Below are positions 57,532 to 64,000 of a DNA stretch of 64,000 bases, one piece after another (position 1 is the stretch's first letter; each line of letters opens with the position of its first letter). The position numbers and the translations under genes are program-made. Below the pieces are notes generated by a model. It had not been told where the DNA came from and did no database searches. It saw nothing but the letters and a program-made list of their open reading frames with translations. Source of the DNA: Fodinibacter sp963747405 (GTDB taxonomy: Bacteria; Actinomycetota; Actinomycetes; Actinomycetales; Dermatophilaceae); contig CAVVFG010000014.1 in assembly GCA_963747405.1 (NCBI GenBank), positions 62,001 to 126,000 on the forward strand. Direction: 5' to 3'.

Positions 57532-58704
57532 TCAGTCGTTGCCGAACAGGTCGCGCGTGTAGACCTTGTCGGCCACGTCGCGCAGCTCGTCGACCAGGCG
57601 GTTGGCGACGATGACGTCGCTGCGCCGTTTGAGCTCGGCCAGGTCGCGCACGACCTCCGAGCCGTAGAACCGGTCGTCCTCGAGCTCGGGCTCGTAGACG
57701 ATGACCTCGATGCCCTTGGCCTTGACCCGCTTCATGACGCCCTGGACGCTGCTCGACCTGAAGTTGTCCGACCCCGCCTTCATGATCAGCCGGTGGATGC
57801 CGACCACCTCGGGCCGGCGCGACACGATGTCGGCGGCCACGAAGTCCTTGCGCGTGGTGTTGGCCGTGACGATGGCGCTGATCAGGGTCTGCGGCACGTC
57901 GGCGTAGTTGGCCAGCAGCTGCTTGGTGTCCTTGGGCAGGCAGTAGCCGCCGTAGCCGAACGAGGGGTTGTTGTAGGTCGGCCCGATCCGCGGGTCGAGC
58001 CCGACGCCCTCGATGATCTGGCGGGTGTCGAGGCCGTGCGTCGCAGCGTAGGTGTCGAGCTCGTTGAAGAAGGCCACCCGCATCGCGAGGTAGGTGTTGG
58101 CGAACAGCTTGATCGCCTCGGCCTCGGTGCTGTCGGTGAGCAGCACGGGCACGTCGTCGTCGAGCGCGGCCTCGGCCAGCAGCCCGGCGAACCGCTGCCC
58201 TCGCGGCCCCCGGTCGCCGACGATGATCCGAGACGGGTGCAGGTTGTCGTGCAGTGCCCGCCCCTCGCGCAGGAACTCCGGTGAGAAGACGATGTGCTCG
58301 GTTCCCAGCCGCTGGCGCAGCCCGGCGGTGTACCCCACGGGCACGGTCGACTTGACCACCGCGGTGGCGTCGGGGTTGATCGCGACGACGTCGCCCACGA
58401 CCTGCTCGACGGTGCTCGTGTCGAAGTAGTTGGTGCGCTCGTCGTAGTTCGTGGGGGTGGCGACGACGACGATCTCGGCACCGGCGTACGCCTCGTGCTT
58501 GTCGGTCGTCACCTGCAGCCGCAGGCCCGGTGACGCGAGCCGGGCCTCGATGTCGGGGTCGGAGATGGGGCTGCGCCGGTTGCGCAGCAGCTCGATGCGC
58601 CGCTCGTCGATGTCGAACGCCACGACGTCGTGGCGTTCGGCGAGCAGCACGGCCATCGAGAGGCCGACGTACGAGGTCCCGACGACGCAGATCGTTCCAG
58701 TCAC
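57532..58704 (-). CDS. ugd: UDP-sugar 6-dehydrogenase
   Basis: 390 residues from a GTG. NAD-binding TICVVGTSYVGLSMAVLLAE at the N-terminus; catalytic cysteine in GYGGYCLPKDTKQLLANYAD near residue 252; other motifs are VVKSTVPVGYTAGLRQRL and FSPEFLREGRALHDNLHPSR. It oxidises UDP-glucose (or a related NDP-hexose) to the uronic acid for cell-surface polysaccharide. It is of the short Ugd type (about 390 residues). The C-terminus is complete. Together with the polymerase and ABC exporter genes it points to a surface-polymer locus. Confidence 0.9.
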   Translation of the reverse strand: MTGTICVVGTSYVGLSMAVLLAERHDVVAFDIDERRIELLRNRRSPISDPDIEARLASPGLRLQVTTDKHEAYAGAEIVVVATPTNYDERTNYFDTSTVEQVVGDVVAINPDATAVVKSTVPVGYTAGLRQRLGTEHIVFSPEFLREGRALHDNLHPSRIIVGDRGPRGQRFAGLLAEAALDDDVPVLLTDSTEAEAIKLFANTYLAMRVAFFNELDTYAATHGLDTRQIIEGVGLDPRIGPTYNNPSFGYGGYCLPKDTKQLLANYADVPQTLISAIVTANTTRKDFVAADIVSRRPEVVGIHRLIMKAGSDNFRSSSVQGVMKRVKAKGIEVIVYEPELEDDRFYGSEVVRDLAELKRRSDVIVANRLVDELRDVADKVYTRDLFGND

Positions 58705-58854
58705 GTCGACCCACGATACGGGGCCGGAAGTTGCGTGACCGACCGCGGCAGAGTTGGCTGGGCGGCGCAGGCTCCCCGTCGCGTGCTGCCGCTGGCCGGC
58801 GTGACCCCACCGTCCGACCCGCCCGCGGGCCGAACGTCATCGAGAGGACTTCCC

Positions 58855-59916
58855 GTGCAGTTCGGACTCTTCATCCCGCAGGGCTGGCGCCACGACCTCG
58901 TGGGCATCGACCCCGCGCAGCACTGGGGCGTCATGGCGGGCCTGGCCCGGCGGGTCGACGGCAACCCGGACTGGTCCTCCATCTGGGTCTACGACCACGT
59001 GCACCCCGTGCCCCGGCCGACGGAGGAGGCCACCCACGAGGCGTGGACCCTGATGGCCGCCTTCGCCGGTGTGACCGGCCGGGTGCGGCTGGGCCAGATG
59101 TGCACCTGCATGGGCTACCGCAACCCCGCCTACCTCGCCAAGGTGGCGGCCACCGTCGACATCGTCTCGGAGGGCCGGCTCGAGATGGGCATCGGCGCCG
59201 GCTGGTACGAGCACGAGTGGCGCGCCTACGGCTACGGCTTCCCGAGCGCCGGTGAGCGGTTGCAGGCGCTGCGCGAGGGCGTCGAGATCATGCGCGAGAT
59301 GTGGACCACCGGCCGGTCGACCTTCGCCGGCGAGCACTTCACCACCGACGGTGCGCTGTGCTTCCCGCGCCCGCTGCAGGGTGAGTCGGCGCCGGGCAGC
59401 CCACACAACGGCATCCCGATGTGGGTGGCCGGCGGCGGCGAGAAGAAGACGCTGCGGATCGCCGCGGAGTACGCGGACTACACCAACTTCTCCGGCATGC
59501 CCGAGGAGTTCAGCGCCAAGAGCGAGATCCTGCGCGGGCACTGCGACGCCATCGGCCGCCCCTACGACGAGATCGTCCGCAGCGCCAACTACAACGTCGT
59601 CATCGGCCGCGACGAGGCCGAGGTGCAGGAGCGCCTGGGCTGGATCCGCAACCACTACACCACCGCCGGGCTGCCCGCCGACGTCGTCGACTCCACCGTG
59701 AAGTCCTTCGAGGACGGCCCCCTGGTCGGCACCCCCGAGCAGGTCGTCGAGACCCTGGTCGACCTGCAGCAGCGCGGCATGCGCTACGCCATCACCTACT
59801 TCGTCGAGCAGGCCTACGACACCTCCGGCGTCGAGCTGTTCGAGCAGCAGGTCATCCCCGCGTTCGTCGAGCAGGAACCGCACGGCAACCTGTGGCACTT
59901 CATGCACGGCAGGTAG
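58855..59916 (+). CDS. LLM-class F420-dependent oxidoreductase
   Basis: 353 residues; GTG with GAGAGG upstream. Luciferase-like (beta/alpha)8 fold: MQFGLFIPQGWRHDLVGIDP, SIWVYDHVHPVP near residue 42, GQMCTCMGYRNPAYLAKVAA near 80 and LEMGIGAGWYEHEWRAYGYG near 110; the last pattern is usual for F420-dependent members of actinobacteria. The substrate is unknown. Divergent from ugd. Followed by the 29-bp tandem repeat. Confidence 0.88.
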   Translation: MQFGLFIPQGWRHDLVGIDPAQHWGVMAGLARRVDGNPDWSSIWVYDHVHPVPRPTEEATHEAWTLMAAFAGVTGRVRLGQMCTCMGYRNPAYLAKVAATVDIVSEGRLEMGIGAGWYEHEWRAYGYGFPSAGERLQALREGVEIMREMWTTGRSTFAGEHFTTDGALCFPRPLQGESAPGSPHNGIPMWVAGGGEKKTLRIAAEYADYTNFSGMPEEFSAKSEILRGHCDAIGRPYDEIVRSANYNVVIGRDEAEVQERLGWIRNHYTTAGLPADVVDSTVKSFEDGPLVGTPEQVVETLVDLQQRGMRYAITYFVEQAYDTSGVELFEQQVIPAFVEQEPHGNLWHFMHGR

Positions 59917-59923
59917 GCCCGGA

Positions 59924-60000
59924 GACGGTCGCCCGTCGTCCGTGGGCTCGGTGACGGTCGCGCGTCGTCCGTGGGCTCGGTGACGGTCGCCCGTCGTCGA
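59924..60000. repeat. 29-bp tandem repeat, about 2.6 units
   Basis: Units of GACGGTCGCCCGTCGTCCGT followed by GGGCTCGGT begin at 59924, 59953 and 59982, directly after the LLM gene. CGGTCGCCCG and similar arms can pair, so the repeat may also act as a terminator. Confidence 0.85.
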
Positions 60001-60100
60001 CGACCCTTCGACCGGTGGTGCACCGCCGCCGCGAACTCGATGCGCGACCGAGGGCCCCACCCCGCGGCCCCCCGGCACCGGCTCGGGGGACAATCGGGAC

Positions 60101-60391
60101 ATGGACGACGAGGCGGTCGAGGTCAGCGCCCTGGCGATCAACGTCACCGTTCCCGAGTCGCGCCGGTGGACCGACAGCCGTCGTGGTGTGGAGTTCGTGC
60201 TCACCACCGTCAACGTGCGCCTGCTGCCCGACGGCCACCTCGCGGTGAAGGCGTACGGCCGGCCGGTGTCCGGAGGGCGGGGCGCCTACGTCTCGTTCCC
60301 GGTCCCCGGCGACCCCGAGCTGGCCGCCCTCGTCGCGGCGGCCGCCGACCGGGCCGGGGAGATCTGGGGCGCCCACCGCGGGCTGCGCTGA
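60101..60391 (+). CDS. Small conserved-looking protein, unrecognised
   Basis: 96 residues with an alternating strand pattern: ALAINVTVPESRRWTDSRRG, FVLTTVNVRLLPDGHLAVKA, GRGAYVSFPVPGDPELAALV and a C-terminal helix. A GACAAT -10 (60089-60094) lies exactly 6 nt before the ATG, the same spacing as for kynA, which supports it as a leaderless gene. Composition and codon usage fit its neighbours. No family recognised. Confidence 0.6.
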   Translation: MDDEAVEVSALAINVTVPESRRWTDSRRGVEFVLTTVNVRLLPDGHLAVKAYGRPVSGGRGAYVSFPVPGDPELAALVAAAADRAGEIWGAHRGLR

Positions 60392-60444
60392 CCGGCGTCG
60401 GGTGCGCCGTCGGCATCCGGCGTACCGCTCAGTAACATGGGGGC

Positions 60445-61608
60445 ATGAGCGGCAACCCCGATTTCGACACCTACCGGCTCTCCGACGACCACGAGGCGAT
60501 CCGCGAGGCGGTCCGTGCGGTGGCCGAGGACAAGATCGCGCCCTATGCGGCAGCGGTCGACGAGGACGCCCGCTACCCACAGGAGGCGCACGACGCCCTC
60601 GTCGCCAGCGACTTCTTCGCACCGCACGTGCCCGAGGAGTACGGCGGGGTCGGAGCCGACGCGCTGGCGACCTGCATCGTCATCGAGGAGGTCGCCCGGG
60701 TCTGTGCCAGCAGCTCGCTCATCCCGGCGGTCAACAAGCTGGGCTCGATGCCGCTCATCCTGGCGGCGAGCGACGACGTCAAGAAGCGCTACCTCACGCC
60801 GCTCGCCGCCGGTGAGTCGACGTTCTCCTACGGCCTGTCGGAGCGGGAAGCCGGTAGCGACACCGCGGCCATGAGGTGCCGGGCAGTGCGCGACGGGGAC
60901 GACTGGGTGCTGCACGGCCAGAAGGCGTGGATCACCAATGCCGGTGTCTCGCAGTTCTACACGGTGCTCGCCGTGACCGACCCCGACGGGGCGCGCGGCA
61001 ACAACGTCACGGCGTTCGTCGTCGAGGCCAGCGACCCCGGGTTCACGTTCGGCGCGAAGGAACGCAAGCTCGGCATCCAGGGCAGCCCCACCCGCGAGCT
61101 GATCTTCGACCGCACCCGCATCCCCGGCGACCGGGTGGTCGGCGAGGTCGGCGGGGGGCTCAAGCTCGCCCTCGCGACCCTCGACCACACCCGCGTCACC
61201 ATCGGCGCGCAGGCGGTCGGCATCGCGCAGGGGGCCCTCGACCAGGCGCTCGCCTACGTCAAGGAGCGGCGCCAGTTCGGCACAGCGGTCGCGCAGTTCC
61301 AAGGGGTGCAGTTCATGCTCGCCGACATGGCGATGGAGCTCGAGGCGGCCCGGCAGCTCGTCTACGTCGCCGCGGCCAAGAGCGAGCGCGGCGACGCCGA
61401 CCTGCCCTTCTTCGGGGCGGCCGCGAAGTGCTACGCGTCCGACGTGGCGATGCGCGTGACGACCGATGCCGTGCAGCTGCTCGGCGGGGCGGGCTACACG
61501 CGGGACTTCCCCCTCGAGCGGATGATGCGCGACGCCAAGATCACCCAGATCTACGAGGGCACCAACCAGGTGCAGCGCATCGTGATGGCACGGCAACTCC
61601 TCAAGTGA
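60445..61608 (+). CDS. Acyl-CoA dehydrogenase
   Basis: 387 residues, complete. Motifs: FSYGLSEREAGSDTAAMRCR near residue 128, WITNAGVSQFYTVLAV, RKLGIQGSPTRELIFDRTRI near 210, KERRQFGTAVAQFQGVQFML near 273 and LLGGAGYTRDFPLERMMRDA near 345, with the catalytic-base region IYEGTNQVQRIVMARQ. Catalyses FAD-dependent alpha,beta-oxidation of an acyl-CoA. TAACAT (60433-60438) lies 6 nt before the ATG. Distinct from the enzyme at 25733; chain-length preference is not evident. Confidence 0.93.
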   Translation: MSGNPDFDTYRLSDDHEAIREAVRAVAEDKIAPYAAAVDEDARYPQEAHDALVASDFFAPHVPEEYGGVGADALATCIVIEEVARVCASSSLIPAVNKLGSMPLILAASDDVKKRYLTPLAAGESTFSYGLSEREAGSDTAAMRCRAVRDGDDWVLHGQKAWITNAGVSQFYTVLAVTDPDGARGNNVTAFVVEASDPGFTFGAKERKLGIQGSPTRELIFDRTRIPGDRVVGEVGGGLKLALATLDHTRVTIGAQAVGIAQGALDQALAYVKERRQFGTAVAQFQGVQFMLADMAMELEAARQLVYVAAAKSERGDADLPFFGAAAKCYASDVAMRVTTDAVQLLGGAGYTRDFPLERMMRDAKITQIYEGTNQVQRIVMARQLLK

Positions 61609-61687
61609 GGTTGTGGCAGGTCAAGGCCCAGTACGCCCCCTCGTTCTGCCGGCCCGGGCGAACCACCTCGTTCTCGGCACGTCGTCG

Positions 61688-63634
61688 TCACGCAGGAGCG
61701 GAGCACCCGGGAACCCGCCAGAGCGACACCCGCCCTGCGCTGGCCACCTCGGTGAAGCCGGCACGACCCTCGACCTCGAGGCCGGCGTAGCGAAGCCGCC
61801 GTTCGTCGCCGGCCCAGAACGTCGAGGGCCCGACCAGCACGTAGCTCACCCGCAGTCGCGACAGCGCCCGGCACACGGCGGGCGTGGTGGCCGCGGTCGC
61901 GAGCGAGGTGGCCAGCACCTCACGGTCGGCTCCCCATCGGCCGGTGAGATGGGGGAACGCGGCTTCGCGACCGGCCAACGCGCCGGAGAGGGCGGCGCCG
62001 TCCCACGGGTTTCCGGCGACGCGCTCTCCGGGGGGCACCATGGCGTCGAGGTCGGCGATGAACGCGCTCTCCTGTGGGGTGAGCATGGTCTGTGAACGGT
62101 AGGCCCAGCCGATCACGCGGGCGGTATCGGCGGTCTGGTGGCCGACCGCCAGCGCCGCCACCACGACGACGGCCGCGATGCCCACGGTCGAGCGTCGGCC
62201 GGCATCCGGCATCCGTTGTCGGGTCGGTGCGACGGCGTGCCACTGCGCGGCCCCCCACCGGACGAGGACGTCCAGCCCCACCGCGGCCAGCGGCACGCCG
62301 GCCAGGCCGGCGAGGGCCGCCAGGCGGTAGGGGTCGTCCCACCACGCCGCGCTCACCATCCTGGACAGCCGTCCGTCGCTGCCCGCGACGAGGACGAACA
62401 GCCCTGCTGCGCACAGGTGCACCGCGAGCAGCCACCGCAGCCGCGGCCGCAGCACTGCGCAGACGCATCCCGCGAGGGTGAGGCCGGCGACCAGCGCCGC
62501 CACCGGTACGCGCTGGGGTGCGAGGGCGAGCCACTCACCTGCGGCCTGCGGGATGCTCTCCCTGGCCGGCCACGACGTGGCGCGCTGGGCGTCGAAGGCC
62601 GGCGACAGGGCGACCAGCCACCCGACCGCGGCGGCCCCGGCGAGCGCCACAGCCCGGTGGCGGCGGCCGCGCGGCCACCAGCCGACGACCAGCGCCGCGG
62701 CGCCCACGACGAGCAGGGCGACCACGGCGTTGGGGTGGGCGAGCCCGAGACCGGCCAGCGCCATGGCCAACAGCACGGACCCGGGCGCGCGGGGGACGGC
62801 GCGCACCGGTCCGAGCCCGCACAGGTCGGCGAACAGGGCGAGGCACGCCGGCAGCAGGGCCGTGGCCAGTGCGTTGGGCCACAGCGTGCCGTAGCCGGTG
62901 AGCATCACCGGGGATGCCGTGACGGCGCCCGCCAGTGCGCCCGCGGCAGCCAGCGCGGAGGGCACCGGTCCGACCGCGACCCGGGTGAGGGCGACGCACC
63001 CCAGCGGCCACGCCACGGCGGTGGAGACCACAGCGACGACGTTGGCCGCCAGCGGTGCCGAGGCGCCGGTCGTGGACACGACGAGGGCGGCGAGGTCGTG
63101 CCAGGCGCCCGGGTAGAACGACCAGGTGGCGTCGGGGGCGACCAAGGTGCCGAGGGTCAGTGATGAGCCGTCGGCTGTGCGCACGACATGGTCGATCGCG
63201 GAGAGGTGGAAGATCGCGTCGAACGTCTGCGGCCAGGTGTCGGCCGCCCCGACGCCGCGTGCCAGCCCGAGGGCGACCACCGTGGCACCGAAGGCCGCCC
63301 CCAGCAGGCCTGCCGTGAGTGGCCGCCATCCGTCGGGCTCGACCTCTCGTGGCGGCGACGGGTACCTCCTCGACGCCTGGCGCAGTGCCACGCGCAACGC
63401 TGCGACGGCGACGGTCGCCCCCACCGTGAGGGCAGCGACGGCCTGCAGACCCCAGCCAACCCCGGCGAGCTGGGCGCCGAGCGCCGACACGGACACGATG
63501 GCCACCGAGAGCACCGGCACCAGTGCCACTGCGACGACGGTGCGGACCCCGGCCGTGAGGATGACGACCGCGCCCGGGACCAGGAGCAGTGCGGCGGCGA
63601 CCCCGAGGGCGCCGGCCGCCGATTCCCAGGTCAC
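61688..63634 (-). CDS. Large multi-pass membrane protein (DUF6541-like)
   Basis: 648 residues from a GTG overlapping the stop of the ABC ATPase gene. About 14 hydrophobic segments with an extracytoplasmic loop carrying ADTWPQTFDAIFHLSAIDHV near residue 140 and a soluble C-terminal domain of ~130 residues (RVAGNPWDGAALSGALAGRE). Similar to the uncharacterised actinobacterial membrane proteins annotated as DUF6541, which resemble GT-C glycosyltransferases with an acidic first loop (the D/E pair may be in ADTW..FDAI). Coupled to the ABC exporter gene, so it may modify a surface polymer. Confidence 0.75.
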   Translation of the reverse strand: MTWESAAGALGVAAALLLVPGAVVILTAGVRTVVAVALVPVLSVAIVSVSALGAQLAGVGWGLQAVAALTVGATVAVAALRVALRQASRRYPSPPREVEPDGWRPLTAGLLGAAFGATVVALGLARGVGAADTWPQTFDAIFHLSAIDHVVRTADGSSLTLGTLVAPDATWSFYPGAWHDLAALVVSTTGASAPLAANVVAVVSTAVAWPLGCVALTRVAVGPVPSALAAAGALAGAVTASPVMLTGYGTLWPNALATALLPACLALFADLCGLGPVRAVPRAPGSVLLAMALAGLGLAHPNAVVALLVVGAAALVVGWWPRGRRHRAVALAGAAAVGWLVALSPAFDAQRATSWPARESIPQAAGEWLALAPQRVPVAALVAGLTLAGCVCAVLRPRLRWLLAVHLCAAGLFVLVAGSDGRLSRMVSAAWWDDPYRLAALAGLAGVPLAAVGLDVLVRWGAAQWHAVAPTRQRMPDAGRRSTVGIAAVVVVAALAVGHQTADTARVIGWAYRSQTMLTPQESAFIADLDAMVPPGERVAGNPWDGAALSGALAGREAAFPHLTGRWGADREVLATSLATAATTPAVCRALSRLRVSYVLVGPSTFWAGDERRLRYAGLEVEGRAGFTEVASAGRVSLWRVPGCSAPA

Positions 63635-64000
63635 CGGGTGGCCCTGAGGTGGTGCACCGCCTGCGCTACCGGTCCGTCGACCACGACCCGCCCGGAGTCG
63701 AGCACCACCCCGCGTGGGCAGAGCCGCTCCATGAGGTCGAGGTCGTGGCTGACCACGACGAGGGTGCGGCCCTGCGCGGACAGCTGCTCGATGCGGCGCA
63801 GGCACTTGTCGCGGAACGCCTCGTCCCCGACGGCCAGGATCTCGTCGACGAGGAAGACGTCGGGCTGGGTGTGCACGGCGACCGCGAAGGCCAGGCGTAG
63901 GAACATGCCGGAGGAGTAGAAGCGCACCTGGGTGTCGAGGAACGGGCCGATGTCGGCGAACGCGACGATGTCGTCGAAGCGCGCCTCCACCTGCTGCGGG
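63631..64000 (-). CDS. Polysaccharide/teichoic-acid ABC exporter ATPase, 3' part (partial)
   Basis: About 122 residues of the C-terminal half; the 5' part is outside the window. The visible text includes FYSSGMFLRLAFAVAVHTQP (signature region of the RfbE/TagH/Wzt class), DVFLVDEILAVGDEAF (Walker B, with the LAVGD typical of that class) and LVVVSHDLDLMERLC (switch histidine). This class exports lipid-linked O-antigen, teichoic acids or similar polymers. The stop overlaps the start of the membrane-protein gene (GTGA). Confidence 0.9.
   Translation of the reverse strand, partial: PQQVEARFDDIVAFADIGPFLDTQVRFYSSGMFLRLAFAVAVHTQPDVFLVDEILAVGDEAFRDKCLRRIEQLSAQGRTLVVVSHDLDLMERLCPRGVVLDSGRVVVDGPVAQAVHHLRATR

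Noticed and set aside
53611..58284. Open frame of 1557 codons on the + strand
   Set aside because: It runs antisense through the glycerophosphotransferase, CoA-binding and ugd genes. The translation is repetitive Gly/Arg/His/Asp text typical of frames opposite GC-rich genes.
1..64000. tRNA, rRNA or insertion sequences
   Set aside because: No cloverleaf-like sequences with a T-loop GTTCRA pattern in the right setting, no rRNA text and no transposase genes or terminal repeats were found by reading.

Overview
The window is high-GC DNA from an actinobacterium. The gene set fits the order Micrococcales and most likely the family Intrasporangiaceae: a split acyl-CoA carboxylase with an epsilon subunit, an F420-type LLM oxidoreductase, a DUF222/HNH (13E12-type) endonuclease under an SOS box, and many start codons placed 6-8 nt after a -10 hexamer (leaderless mRNAs). 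No rRNA, tRNA, insertion sequence or CRISPR array was found. Family assignment is inference from gene content, not from a database search.

Layout. 1-2563 is the end of a bacterial microcompartment (BMC) operon: hexameric shell protein, EutQ-like, EutJ-like, tandem-domain shell protein and a small protein with a targeting-helix-like tail. 2678-4332 holds three small low-complexity proteins, two of them paralogues, and an orphan RsbRD_N protein. 4448-11080 has a biotin carboxylase alpha subunit, a MarR/EamA exporter pair sharing one symmetric operator, an aldo/keto reductase and a DUF2157/GDYXXLXY membrane pair. 11165-20121 is a LacI-controlled sugar regulon: an ABC importer, FGGY kinase, PfkB kinase, two LacD-type aldolases and a P-loop protein. 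20140-25016 has tryptophan 2,3-dioxygenase, a PfkB kinase, ChaB and a TetR/DHA2 efflux pair.

25127-28682 is a LiuR-like MerR gene with an acyl-CoA dehydrogenase and a carboxyltransferase (branched-chain acyl-CoA degradation). 30584-36813 is an operon of an iron-sulfur GltD-like oxidoreductase, pyruvate:ferredoxin oxidoreductase and a dihydroorotate-dehydrogenase-like flavoprotein. 37016-42412 has a Na+/H+ antiporter carrying a UBP zinc finger, a TetR regulator, a DUF885 peptidase-like protein and a MOSC protein. 42590-45310 is the acyl-CoA carboxylase epsilon and beta genes, divergent from biotin ligase, which would biotinylate the alpha subunit at 4448-6223. A class III cyclase, a two-component system, an AlkZ-type glycosylase, GtrA and purK-purE follow. 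51817-53418 is the SOS-controlled HNH endonuclease. 53602-64000 is largely cell-envelope polymer synthesis: a double CDP-glycerol glycerophosphotransferase, UDP-sugar dehydrogenase, a large membrane protein and the ATPase of a polysaccharide ABC exporter, mixed with an LLM oxidoreductase and an acyl-CoA dehydrogenase.

Most notable signals: two families of long palindromes placed only between convergent genes, five tandem-repeat loci, twin perfect LacI operators with a start codon abutting one of them, and the small BMC protein at 2216-2563.
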